Below, piece by piece: positions 15,469 to 22,923 of a stretch of DNA of 26,565 bases. The position numbers were made by a program, and so were the translations under genes. Source of the stretch: Bacteroidales bacterium (GTDB lineage Bacteria > Bacteroidota > Bacteroidia > Bacteroidales > UBA932); the NCBI GenBank assembly GCA_004554455.1, contig SFMG01000024.1, positions 1-26,565 on the forward strand. The letters run 5' to 3'. The notes under the pieces are model-generated. The model saw only the letters and a program-made list of their open reading frames with translations, was not told the origin of the DNA and did no database searches. Each line of letters begins with the position of its first letter. Position 1 is the first letter of the stretch.

Positions 15469-15492
15469 TTACTTTATATATAAATATATGCG

Positions 15493-16524
15493 TTACAGTC
15501 CGTATATGCCTTCCGCCGCCGGGCTTTCGTCGCCCCAGCGCGAGGCAATGAAGTCCAGGGTGGCGTGCAGTTCGGCCGGGTCGTTCAGCGTGACCAGTTT
15601 CAGCCTCGTCTCCTTGAAGTCGGGCAGCCCCTTGAAGTAGCAGCTCAGGTGGCGGCGCATCTCCAGCACTCCCACCCTTTCGCCTTTCAGGGCTATGGAG
15701 CGGTCCAGGTGCCTCGAAGCCAGTTCCACCCTCTCGCGTACGCTCATCTGCGGCAACTCCTCGCCTGTGTCCAGATAGTGCCGTATCTCCCGGAATATCC
15801 ACGGATGGCCGAAGGTCGCGCGGCCTATCATTATGCCGTCCACGCCGTAGCGGCTGAAGGCCTCGGCTGCCTTGCGGGGGCTGTTTATGTCGCCGTTGCC
15901 TATTATGGGTATATGCATTCTCGGGTTTTCCTTAATGCGGCCTATGAGCGTCCAGTCCGCCTCGCCGCTGTACATCTGGGCGCGGGTGCGACCGTGTACC
16001 GTCAGGGCCTGTATGCCCACGTCCTGCAGCCGCTCCGCCAGTTCGACTATTATCTTCGAATCGTCGTCCCAGCCCAGGCGCGTCTTGACCGTCACCGGCT
16101 TGTCCACCGCCTCGACGACGGCCTTGGTGATGGCGACCATCTTGTCCGGCTCCTTCATCATTCCGGAACCGGCGCCCCTGCCGGCTATCTTGCGCACCGG
16201 GCAGCCGAAATTTATGTCTATGAGGTCGGCGCCGTGCCCGCCCACTATCTCCTGCGCCCTGTCGGCCAGGCGTGCGGACTCGACCATCGCGTCGGGCAGA
16301 TTGCCGTAAATCTGTATGCCTATCGGGGCCTCTTCCTCCAGCGTGAGGAACTTCTCGAAGGACTTGCGGGCATCGTGAACCAGCCCGTCGGAGGAGACGA
16401 ACTCCGTATATACCATGGCGGCTCCGAATTCCTTGCATGTCCAGCGGAAGGACGCGTCAGTAACGTCCTCCATCGGGGCCAGCAGCAGGGGCTTCTCTCC
16501 AAGCTCTATATTTCCTATCTTCAT
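15493..16524 (-). CDS. dusB: tRNA-dihydrouridine synthase (DusB family)
   Basis: This 343-residue flavoenzyme reduces uridines in the tRNA D-loop using NADPH and FMN. The conserved start LLLAPMEDVTDASFR lies at 13-27, the catalytic cysteine is C108 in DINFGCPV, and the FMN-site signatures VKTRLGW, LTVHGRTRAQMYSG and IIGNGDI are all present. A C-terminal helical RNA-binding region follows. The start at 16524 gives MKIGNIELGEKP, the family N-terminus. The open frame runs upstream through the promoter region, and those 40 extra residues are not conserved-looking. The -7 box ends only 9 nt before this ATG, so the mRNA should have a leader of a few nucleotides. lpxK follows 24 nt downstream. Confidence 0.95.
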   Translation of the reverse strand: MKIGNIELGEKPLLLAPMEDVTDASFRWTCKEFGAAMVYTEFVSSDGLVHDARKSFEKFLTLEEEAPIGIQIYGNLPDAMVESARLADRAQEIVGGHGADLIDINFGCPVRKIAGRGAGSGMMKEPDKMVAITKAVVEAVDKPVTVKTRLGWDDDSKIIVELAERLQDVGIQALTVHGRTRAQMYSGEADWTLIGRIKENPRMHIPIIGNGDINSPRKAAEAFSRYGVDGIMIGRATFGHPWIFREIRHYLDTGEELPQMSVRERVELASRHLDRSIALKGERVGVLEMRRHLSCYFKGLPDFKETRLKLVTLNDPAELHATLDFIASRWGDESPAAEGIYGL

Positions 16525-16533
16525 AAGCGCATG

Positions 16534-16564
16534 CAAAGGTAGGGAATGAAAAGTTTTTGTCAAA
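16534..16564 (-). promoter_or_regulatory. Perfect-consensus promoter for dusB-lpxK, nearly leaderless
   Basis: On the minus strand, TTTG (16564-16561), 19 nt, then TACCTTTG (16541-16534) matches the Bacteroidetes promoter exactly. With a start point about 7 nt past the -7 box, transcription begins near 16527, about 3 nt before the dusB ATG. Its -33 box is 1 nt from the -33 box of the divergent rplM promoter. Confidence 0.8.
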
Positions 16565-16586
16565 ACAAAAATAATTCTTACCTTTG
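16556..16586 (+). promoter_or_regulatory. Perfect-consensus promoter for rplM-rpsI
   Basis: TTTG (16556-16559), 19 nt, then TACCTTTG (16579-16586) matches the consensus exactly. Transcription should begin near 16593, giving a leader of about 56 nt to the GTG start of rplM at 16649. It probably serves rplM and rpsI and perhaps also rpsB and tsf. Confidence 0.85.
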
Positions 16587-16648
16587 CACCCCCTGTGGAA
16601 AATGGGGAACGCAACAAATTTAGTATTAACCAATTAAAGATCAAGACA

Positions 16649-17101
16649 GTGGAAACACAAAGCTACAAGACAGTCTATGCAAATCCCAAGACTGTGACTA
16701 AAGGCTGGGTTGTCATTGACGCTACGGACGTAGTGCTTGGTCGTCTTGCCTCAAGGGTGGCCCTTATCCTCCGCGGAAAGGACAAGCCTTACTTCACTCC
16801 TAACCAGGATTGTGGCGACAACGTCATCATCCTCAATGCGGACAAGGTGAAGCTCACCGGCAAGAAGATGACCGACAGGGTCTATGTACGTTACACCGGT
16901 TATCCGGGCGGACAGAGATTCTCTACTCCGAAGGAGATTCTGGCAAAGAAGCCTACCGAACTTGTGAGGATGTCCGTAAGGGGCATGCTTCCTAAGACCC
17001 GTCTTGGTGAGAAGCTCATCAAAAACCTGTACCTCTATCAGGGCAGCGAGCATCCGCACCAGGCGCAGAACCCTAAAGTTGTTAAGTTAAACGAAATTTA
17101 A
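16649..17101 (+). CDS. rplM: 50S ribosomal protein L13
   Basis: A ribosomal protein of 150 residues, needed early in 50S assembly. Conserved blocks include WVVIDATDVVLGRLAS, LRGKDKPYFTPNQDCGDNVIILNADKV, KLTGKKMTDRVYVRYTGYPGG and VRGMLPKTRLGEKL. I chose the GTG at 16649 as start because it gives the family's usual length and N-terminus (ETQSYKTVYANP). The upstream in-frame ATG at 16595 would add 18 residues with no likeness to L13 and lies almost on the predicted transcription start. rpsI follows after 7 nt, the universal L13-S9 pair. Confidence 0.95.
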   Translation: METQSYKTVYANPKTVTKGWVVIDATDVVLGRLASRVALILRGKDKPYFTPNQDCGDNVIILNADKVKLTGKKMTDRVYVRYTGYPGGQRFSTPKEILAKKPTELVRMSVRGMLPKTRLGEKLIKNLYLYQGSEHPHQAQNPKVVKLNEI

Positions 17102-17108
17102 GCAGACG

Positions 17109-17498
17109 ATGAAAGTAGTAAACGCCCTTGGAAGACGTAAATCAGCAGTCGCCCGTGTTTATCTCGTAGCCGGTAAGGGTAACATCACGATCAACGGCCG
17201 CACTCTTGAGGATTACTTCAAGGAGGATGCACTCCGTTACATTGTGAACCAGCCGTTTGCAGTAACCGCTACGGAAGGACAGTTCGACGTGAAGGTCAAT
17301 CTCGACGGCGGTGGAATCAAAGGTCAGGCAGAGGCACTGAGACTCGGCATCAGCCGCGCTCTCTGTGAGGTCGATAAGGAAGCTTATCGCTCTACCCTGA
17401 AGGCCGAGGGATTCCTTACCCGCGACGCACGCGAGGTCGAGAGGAAGAAACCGGGCCGTCCTGGAGCACGCAGGCGCTTCCAGTTCAGTAAACGTTAG
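17109..17498 (+). CDS. rpsI: 30S ribosomal protein S9
   Basis: This 129-residue small-subunit protein reaches the P site with its C-terminal tail. It has the typical NALGRRKSAVARVYL start, the central GGGIKGQAEALRLGISRAL motif and the basic KKPGRPGARRRFQFSKR end, whose final KR contacts P-site tRNA. Length is normal for the family. It follows rplM by 7 nt and shares its promoter. After the stop there is a 145-nt gap holding the structured rpsB leader. Confidence 0.97.
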   Translation: MKVVNALGRRKSAVARVYLVAGKGNITINGRTLEDYFKEDALRYIVNQPFAVTATEGQFDVKVNLDGGGIKGQAEALRLGISRALCEVDKEAYRSTLKAEGFLTRDAREVERKKPGRPGARRRFQFSKR

Positions 17499-17511
17499 TA
17501 TTTACCTGATT

Positions 17512-17601
17512 TACAATTTGCACATTGCGGTTTTCAAACCCTCCTGCGGAAGGTTGCCGCACTGCGGAAAAGACAGGAGACTGACAGAAACGCTACTCCT
17601 G
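17512..17601 (+). ncRNA. Candidate structured leader of rpsB-tsf
   Basis: The 145-nt gap before rpsB holds nested pairing: TGCGG (17526-17530) with CCGCA (17557-17561), and inside it AACC (17537-17540) with GGTT (17552-17555). Downstream, CAGGAG (17574-17579) can pair with CTCCTG at 17596-17601, but the same CAGGAG can also pair with CTCCTG at 17541-17546 in the first hairpin. The two folds exclude each other, as expected for an autoregulatory ribosomal-protein leader, probably sensing S2. A near-consensus -7 box, TA-N3-TTTG at 17512-17520, would start transcription close to the first helix. Function is inferred from structure and position only. Confidence 0.5.
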
Positions 17602-17643
17602 GCTTGACGAAAAGAGTAAAACAAAAAATTAAAGTCATTAGAA

Positions 17644-18450
17644 ATGGCAAGGACAAATTTCCAAGAACTGCTTGATGCAGGTGCACACTTCGGACATCTC
17701 GCCCGCAAGTGGAACCCTAAGATGGCCCCATATATCTTCGATCAGAAGAACGGGATCCACATCATCGACCTGCATAAGAGTATAGTAAAGATCGACGAAG
17801 CAGCCAATGTGATGAAGCAGCTGGCTCGTTCGGGACGCAAGATCCTCTTCGTCGCAACTAAGAAACAGGCAAAGGAGATTGTGGCTGAGAAAGCAGCTTC
17901 AGTCAACATGCCTTATGTGACAGAGCGCTGGGCAGGCGGTATGCTTACCAACTTCCCTACCATACGCAAGGCTGTCAAGAAAATGAACACCATCGACAAG
18001 ATGATTGAAGATGGTACTTTCGACACTCTGGCAAAGCGTGAGCGTCTTCAGATCACCCGCCAGAGGGCAAAACTGGAGAAGAACCTCGGTTCCATCAAGG
18101 ACCTGAGCCGTCTTCCTTCAGCCCTTTTCGTAGTGGACGTACAGAAAGAGGCCAATGCCGTAAAGGAAGCAAACCGCCTCAACATTCCGGTTATCGCTAT
18201 GGTTGATACTTGTTGCGATCCTACTCCGATTGATTATGTGATTCCGGCAAATGATGATGCCGCAAAGTCTATCGCCTACATCCTTGATAAGCTTTGCGAG
18301 GCAGTCAACGAGGGATTGAACGAAAGGAAGCTCGAGAAAGACAAAGAAACTCCAGAGGCTGGTGAAGAAAAGGCAGCAGTTGCAGGCGGCAAGAAGATCC
18401 GTCCTCGCAAGGGCGCCAAGGCCGAGGCAGAGGCAGAGACCGAGGAGTAA
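17644..18450 (+). CDS. rpsB: 30S ribosomal protein S2
   Basis: This 268-residue ribosomal protein binds late on the small subunit, near S1. It has the conserved LLDAGAHFGHLARKWNPKM start, GIHIIDLHKS, ILFVATKKQAKEIV, ERWAGGMLTNFPTIRK, LPSALFVVDVQKE and the PVIAMVDTCCDP motif. The C-terminal tail after about residue 230 is charged and alanine/glutamate-rich (KGAKAEAEAETEE), as often seen in Bacteroidetes. A structured leader lies before it. tsf follows after 26 nt, the classic rpsB-tsf pair, likely co-regulated. Confidence 0.97.
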   Translation: MARTNFQELLDAGAHFGHLARKWNPKMAPYIFDQKNGIHIIDLHKSIVKIDEAANVMKQLARSGRKILFVATKKQAKEIVAEKAASVNMPYVTERWAGGMLTNFPTIRKAVKKMNTIDKMIEDGTFDTLAKRERLQITRQRAKLEKNLGSIKDLSRLPSALFVVDVQKEANAVKEANRLNIPVIAMVDTCCDPTPIDYVIPANDDAAKSIAYILDKLCEAVNEGLNERKLEKDKETPEAGEEKAAVAGGKKIRPRKGAKAEAEAETEE

Positions 18451-18476
18451 TCACGAACCATCAAAACAGAAGAAAA

Positions 18477-19472
18477 ATGGAAATCAAAGCAGCTGACGTA
18501 ATGAAGTTGCGTCAAATGACCGGTGCGGGCATGATGGACTGCAAGAAGGCTCTCGTAGAGGCTGAAGGCGACTACAAGCGCGCACAGGAGATCATCCGTG
18601 AGAAAGGCAAGCTCGTGGCAGCCAAGCGTGCTGACCGCAACACCACCGAAGGTGCTGTACGTGCAGACGTGACCGGCAACAAGGCCGTAATGGTATGCCT
18701 TGGTTGCGAGACTGACTTCGTGTCCAAGAACGCTGAGTTCCAGGCTCTCGCTGACGAGGTTCTCGGTGCTGCAAAGGCAGCTTATCCTGCTGACGCAGAG
18801 GCCCTCAAGGCTTGCAAGATCTCTGACGGCAGAACCGTCGAGGAGGCCATCACCCAGCAGACCGGCAAGACCGGTGAGAAGCATGAGCTCGTAGGCTATG
18901 CCCTCATCGACGCTCCTTATGTATGCGCTTACGTTCACGCCCTCAACGGCAAGCTCGGCGCAATCGTGGGCTTCAACAAGGAAGTTCCTGCAGAGCTCGC
19001 AAAGGGTGTTGCAATGCAGGTCGCTTCAATGAATCCGGTGTCCATCTCCGCCGCCGACTGCCCTGCAGAGGTTGTCGAGAGGGAGCGTCAGGTGGCCATT
19101 GAGAAGACCAAGGAGGAGCAGGTGCAGAAGGCTGTCGATAACGCCCTCAAGAAGGCTGGCATCAACCCTGCACACGTTGACAGCGAGGACCACATCGAGT
19201 CCAACACTGCCAAGGGCTGGCTCACTCCAGAGCAGGCTGAACAGGCTCGCGAGATCAAGAAGACCGTCGCTGAGCAGAAGGCCGCAAACCTTCCTGCACA
19301 GATGATCGAGAGCATCGCCAACGGCCGTGTTCAGAAGTTCTTCAAGGAGAATACCCTCGAGGAGCAGGCTTACCAGATGGGCGACGGCAAGGAGTCTGTA
19401 AAGGACGCCATCGCCGCTGTTGACAAAGAAGCCAAGGTTGTCGCATTCAAGAGATTCTCTCTTTCCGAATAA
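18477..19472 (+). CDS. tsf: Elongation factor Ts
   Basis: This 331-residue guanine-nucleotide exchange factor regenerates EF-Tu-GTP. The UBA-like N-terminal domain (VMKLRQMTGAGMMDCKKAL, residues 9-27) and the exchange motif CLGCETDFVSKN (about 74-85) are clear, followed by the duplicated core domains. The length is above the roughly 280 residues of proteobacterial EF-Ts and fits the longer Bacteroidetes form, which has a coiled-coil insertion. That segment is lysine- and glutamate-rich (about 200-260). The gene ends in front of a strong terminator at 19494-19523. Confidence 0.96.
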   Translation: MEIKAADVMKLRQMTGAGMMDCKKALVEAEGDYKRAQEIIREKGKLVAAKRADRNTTEGAVRADVTGNKAVMVCLGCETDFVSKNAEFQALADEVLGAAKAAYPADAEALKACKISDGRTVEEAITQQTGKTGEKHELVGYALIDAPYVCAYVHALNGKLGAIVGFNKEVPAELAKGVAMQVASMNPVSISAADCPAEVVERERQVAIEKTKEEQVQKAVDNALKKAGINPAHVDSEDHIESNTAKGWLTPEQAEQAREIKKTVAEQKAANLPAQMIESIANGRVQKFFKENTLEEQAYQMGDGKESVKDAIAAVDKEAKVVAFKRFSLSE

Positions 19473-19493
19473 CGACACTCTCTTCACAGATAG

Positions 19494-19523
19494 AAACGGT
19501 CGGAGAAATCCGGCCGTTTTTTT
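19494..19523 (+). terminator. Rho-independent terminator of the rpsB-tsf operon
   Basis: AAACGGTCGGA (19494-19504) pairs with TCCGGCCGTTT (19509-19519) over 11 pairs, one of them G-T, around a GAAA tetraloop. A run of seven T covers 19517-19523. It lies 22 nt after the tsf stop. Confidence 0.93.
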
Positions 19524-19526
19524 ATT

Positions 19527-19534
19527 TATCTTTG
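19527..19534 (+). promoter_or_regulatory. Promoter -7 box for the flippase gene
   Basis: TATCTTTG matches TAnnTTTG and lies 4 nt past the tsf terminator. Transcription should start near 19541, about 21 nt before the ATG at 19562. This rules out the earlier in-frame ATG at 19532. No TTTG is found at 19-nt spacing, where the terminator stem lies. Confidence 0.65.
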
Positions 19535-19561
19535 CATCCCACGAAAAACGGGATCCGGAAT

Positions 19562-21052
19562 ATGGCCAACCCCCTGAAACAACTTGTCAAGGACACGGCT
19601 CTCTATGGGCTCAGCAGCATAGTGGGCAGGTTTCTGAATTACCTGCTCGTACCTCTTTACACCTACAGGATTGCGGCGGAGAGCGGCGGCTACGGCATAG
19701 TCACCAATCTCTACGGCTACACGGCCCTGCTGCTCGCCCTGCTTACCTTCGGTATGGAGACGACTTTGTTCCGCTTCTCCAACAAGGAGGGTGAGAATCC
19801 CGACAAGGTTTACGGGACCACCCTTCGCATGGTCGGAGGCGTCGCCCTGCTTTTCCTTGTGACGGTGCTCTGCGCCCTGAAGCCGATATCTGGGCTCATG
19901 GGTTATGCCGCCCATCCCGAGTATATAGCCTGCATGGCTGCGGTGGTGGCGATGGATGCCTTCCAGGCCATAATGTTCTCCCGCCTGCGTCAGCAGAACA
20001 AGGCGGTGAAGTTTGTGCTGCTCAAGTTCGCATTCATTATTCCGAACATACTGCTGAACCTTTTCATCTTCCTCGGAATGCCCCTGCTCTTCGGCCGCTT
20101 CCCGGCCCTGGAGTCCCTCTACGTCCATCTCGACTCGGGTGTGGGATTCATATTCTTTACCAACCTCCTCTGTACGGCTCTGGTTTTCGCAGGCTTTTCA
20201 AGGGAACTGCGCGGCCTGGGCTACGGCTTCGACAGGGCTCTTGCCCGCCGTATGCTCTCCTATACCTGGCCACTGCTCATACTGAGTCTGGTTGGCATAC
20301 TCAATCAGGTCGCCGACAAGATTCTCTTTCCTTATCTGCTTCCCGGCGAGGAAGGGCGTGTCCAGCTGGGCATATACGGGGCCTGCGTGAAGATAGCTAT
20401 GCTTATGGCCATTCTGACCCAGGCCTTCCGCTACGCATACGAACCTCTGGTCTTCAACGGCAGCCGTGACCGCAACAACCCGCAGACGCTTGCGGACGGA
20501 ATGAAATACTATCTGATTTTCACCCTGCTGGCCTATCTCGCGGTAATGTTCTATATGCCTCTGCTGAAGCATCTGATTCAGCCCGCCTACTGGGCAGGGC
20601 TAAAGGTGGTCCCTGTCGTTATGGCCGCTGAGATTTTCATGGGGGTTTATTTCAATCTTTCTTTCTGGTACAAGCTGACCGACAGGACACTCTGGGGCGC
20701 GGTGATGAGCGCCATCGGTGCGGCTGTAATGATTCTTGTGAACGTTTTCGGGGTTCGGGCTCTTGCGGACAGCGATTCCGCCTATATGGCCTGCGCCTGG
20801 GGCGGCTTCGCCGGTTATGGCGTGGCGATGATTATGAGCTGGATTCTCGGTCAGCATTACTACCCGGTGAAATATGACTGGAAGGCCCTCGGCGGCTACA
20901 CCCTCCTCGCTGCCGCCCTGCTTGCCGTATCCTTCCTCCTCCAGCGCCTTTTCAGCTCCGATTGGCTGCTGATGGCTCTGGACACCATCCTCCTTCTGGT
21001 CTTCTGCGCTGCCGTCTTCCTTGACCTGCGTCGCGGATTTAAAAGAAACTGA
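19562..21052 (+). CDS. Oligosaccharide flippase / polysaccharide biosynthesis membrane protein
   Basis: A 496-residue polytopic membrane protein with about 12-14 predicted spans, of the MATE/MVF-related polysaccharide transporter (Wzx-like) superfamily. Its first segment, KDTALYGLSSIVGRFLNYLLVPLYTY, is typical of this group, as are paired charged residues in early helices (METTLFRFSNKEG) and SYTWPLLILSLVGILNQVADKILFPYLL in the middle. It would flip a lipid-linked glycan across the inner membrane, but the substrate is unknown. There is no surrounding glycan cluster. Bacteroidetes often keep one such gene in a conserved housekeeping position. The start at 19562 is set by the promoter and the lack of a sensible N-terminus upstream. 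A lipoprotein cyclophilin follows after 15 nt. Confidence 0.88.
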   Translation: MANPLKQLVKDTALYGLSSIVGRFLNYLLVPLYTYRIAAESGGYGIVTNLYGYTALLLALLTFGMETTLFRFSNKEGENPDKVYGTTLRMVGGVALLFLVTVLCALKPISGLMGYAAHPEYIACMAAVVAMDAFQAIMFSRLRQQNKAVKFVLLKFAFIIPNILLNLFIFLGMPLLFGRFPALESLYVHLDSGVGFIFFTNLLCTALVFAGFSRELRGLGYGFDRALARRMLSYTWPLLILSLVGILNQVADKILFPYLLPGEEGRVQLGIYGACVKIAMLMAILTQAFRYAYEPLVFNGSRDRNNPQTLADGMKYYLIFTLLAYLAVMFYMPLLKHLIQPAYWAGLKVVPVVMAAEIFMGVYFNLSFWYKLTDRTLWGAVMSAIGAAVMILVNVFGVRALADSDSAYMACAWGGFAGYGVAMIMSWILGQHYYPVKYDWKALGGYTLLAAALLAVSFLLQRLFSSDWLLMALDTILLLVFCAAVFLDLRRGFKRN

Positions 21053-21067
21053 ACAATATATGTATAT

Positions 21068-21745
21068 ATGAAAAAGACAATCTTGATGATCGTTGCGGCG
21101 GTGACGTTTGCCGCATGCGGAAACAATCGTGGCGGGCAGCAGCCCTCCGACAGCGAAAAGCAAATCGAAGTGGCGGCCGGGGACAGTCTGGCGGTCGCTG
21201 ACACTCTGGACGCAGATGCCTGGGAGAACCTGCCGGAGGAGCCGGTCCTGGATATGAAAACCAGTCTGGGGACCATTACGCTGAAGCTCTATTCGAAGAC
21301 CCCGAAGCACAGGGATAATTTTGTGAAACTTGCCAGAGAGCATTATTACGACAGCCTGCTTTTCCACAGGGTTATCCCGGGCTTTATGATTCAGGGCGGA
21401 GATCCGGATTCCCGCCACCCGGAAGAGGGCCGTCATTATGGTTCCGGCGGACCGGGCTACACCATCCCGGCTGAGTTCGTGAAGGAATATTATCACAAGA
21501 AGGGCGCATTGGCCGCTGCGAGAATGGGCGATGTGGCCAATCCTTACAGGGAGTCGAGCGGTTCCCAGTTCTATCTTGTTCAGGATGAGCAGGCCTGCCT
21601 CCATTTGGACGACCAGTACACCGTCTTCGGCGAGACCGTGCAGGGCCTCGATGTCATAGACAGGATAGCAGCGGTCGAGACCGATCCTTACGACCGTCCG
21701 CTGAAGGATGTGTTCATTCTTTCAATCGTTCCTCACAATGACTGA
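21068..21745 (+). CDS. Lipoprotein peptidyl-prolyl cis-trans isomerase (cyclophilin)
   Basis: A 225-residue cyclophilin that would speed proline isomerisation during envelope protein folding. The signal MKKTILMIVAAVTFAAC ends in a lipobox with lipidated C17. A low-complexity acidic linker runs to about residue 55, and the cyclophilin domain fills the rest. Active-site signatures include FHRVIPGFMIQGGDP, ESSGSQFYLVQ and FGETVQGLDVIDRIA. The bacterial-type insertion with YHKKGALAAARMGD is present. The gene lies 15 nt after the flippase and overlaps the following HAD gene by 8 nt, so the three are probably one transcript. Confidence 0.94.
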   Translation: MKKTILMIVAAVTFAACGNNRGGQQPSDSEKQIEVAAGDSLAVADTLDADAWENLPEEPVLDMKTSLGTITLKLYSKTPKHRDNFVKLAREHYYDSLLFHRVIPGFMIQGGDPDSRHPEEGRHYGSGGPGYTIPAEFVKEYYHKKGALAAARMGDVANPYRESSGSQFYLVQDEQACLHLDDQYTVFGETVQGLDVIDRIAAVETDPYDRPLKDVFILSIVPHND

Positions 21746-22427
21746 GAAGCCCTTCCTCTTCATCGATGCGGATGATACCCTTTGGGAAAACGAACGCTAT
21801 TTCCGCGATGCAGAGGCGCGCTTTGCCGCTCTGCTGTCCCCGCATTCGCCTCTTGCCGAGGTGCAGAGACTGCTTTGGGACAAGCAGGAGGAGAACATTC
21901 CTCTCTTCGGCTACGGGTCCAAAACCTATATGATCGGTATGACGGACGCTGCCATCGAGATTTGCGGCGGCTCGCTTCAGCGTGAGACCTACCTTGCGAT
22001 AAAGAAGATAATCACGGATCTGGCTTTTCACAAGCTTGAGATCTTCCCCGGAGTGAGGGAAACCCTTGAGACTCTGTCGGAGCGTTACCGCCTTGTGCTT
22101 GCCACCAAAGGGGATGCCGTAGAGCAGATGGCCAAGGTGGATGCATCCGGTCTTGCGCCGCTGTTTTCCGCCATAGAGGTAATGAAGAATAAAGAGGAGG
22201 GTGATTATCTGACTCTTTGCTCGAAATTCGGAATCCGTCCGTCAGAAATGACTATGGTCGGAAACTCGGTGCGCTCTGACATACTGCCTGTGATAGGCAT
22301 TGGCGGGCGGGCAATCTACATTCCTCACGAGATTGTATGGGTACATGAAATCGCCGAATTGCCGGAGTCCGACTTATTGGTCAAAACCGATGAATTCTGT
22401 AACTTAAAGCAGCTCCTGTTGGCATAG
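21738..22427 (+). CDS. HAD family hydrolase
   Basis: A 229-residue haloacid dehalogenase-type phosphatase. Motif I is FIDADDTLW with nucleophile D10 and acid/base D12. Motif II is LATKGD near 123-128, motif III includes the lysine in EVMKNKEEGDY, and motif IV is MVGNSVRSDI near 181-190. A helical cap lies between motifs I and II. The substrate cannot be told from sequence, and relatives range from phosphoglycolate to nucleotide phosphatases. The start at 21738 overlaps the cyclophilin stop by 8 nt and gives the conserved DxDxT close to the N-terminus. An upstream in-frame ATG at 21708 adds ten unconserved residues. Confidence 0.92.
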   Translation: MTEKPFLFIDADDTLWENERYFRDAEARFAALLSPHSPLAEVQRLLWDKQEENIPLFGYGSKTYMIGMTDAAIEICGGSLQRETYLAIKKIITDLAFHKLEIFPGVRETLETLSERYRLVLATKGDAVEQMAKVDASGLAPLFSAIEVMKNKEEGDYLTLCSKFGIRPSEMTMVGNSVRSDILPVIGIGGRAIYIPHEIVWVHEIAELPESDLLVKTDEFCNLKQLLLA

Positions 22428-22488
22428 AACTTGCAATTTTCTTACACCGAATAGTTTTTTCATAGGTTAAGTTTTAGGTTAGAATTGC

Positions 22489-22520
22489 GAATGCCGCACG
22501 ATGTGAATCGAGCGGCATTC
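22489..22520. terminator. Long hairpin between convergent HAD and vapC genes
   Basis: GAATGCCGC (22489-22497) pairs with GCGGCATTC (22512-22520). After an A-A mismatch, CGAT (22499-22502) pairs with ATCG (22507-22510) around a GTGA tetraloop. The stem is very stable but lacks a clean T-run on either strand. It probably acts as a shared terminator or 3' stabilising structure, and it overlaps the last bases of vapC. Confidence 0.6.
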
Positions 22521-22923
22521 ATCTTTCTGTCCAGTCTTCAATTTCGAGTCCGTCTATCCGTGACATGTGGGATATGTTCCCGGTGACCAGTGTCAGGCCG
22601 TGGGCCTGGGCTGTCGATGCGATGATCAGGTCAAAGTCTTCAATCCGTTTCCCGGTGACTATGAGTTTTGCTTTGTTCTCTGCATATCGCTTAACGGAAT
22701 TTGACATGGGTATGATAGTAATTCTGTTGAATAGCAATTCCAGGGGCATACTCCTTCTCAGCCGTCCTTTTATTTTTGAGACAATCTCTCCAACGAGAAG
22801 TTCGGCTTTCGTTACTTCTGATATTGCACAATCTTCGATGCCGACTTCGTCTATTTTCTGGGCTACGCAATCTTTTCCATTCAGCAGAAAGATGCATATG
22901 TCAGTATCAAGAAGGTATTTCAT
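22519..22923 (-). CDS. VapC-like PIN-domain toxin
   Basis: A 134-residue PIN-domain ribonuclease, the likely toxin of a type II toxin-antitoxin pair. The start MKYLLDTDICIFLLNG gives catalytic D6. E41 lies in TKAELLVGE and D98 in EDFDLIIASTA. The usual C-terminal TGN motif is present (LVTGNISHM, N116), and the protein ends in GLEIEDWTER, as in many VapC proteins. VapC relatives cut tRNA or rRNA, but the target here is unknown. Its ATG overlaps the antitoxin stop by 4 nt, so the antitoxin is made first and translation is coupled. Lower GC than the flanking genes suggests horizontal acquisition. Confidence 0.92.
   Translation of the reverse strand: MKYLLDTDICIFLLNGKDCVAQKIDEVGIEDCAISEVTKAELLVGEIVSKIKGRLRRSMPLELLFNRITIIPMSNSVKRYAENKAKLIVTGKRIEDFDLIIASTAQAHGLTLVTGNISHMSRIDGLEIEDWTER

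Noticed and set aside
15469..15492. AT-rich TATATA stretch between dusB and lpxK as a promoter for lpxK
   Set aside because: It has no TAnnTTTG match, and a 24-nt gap fits co-transcription from the dusB promoter.
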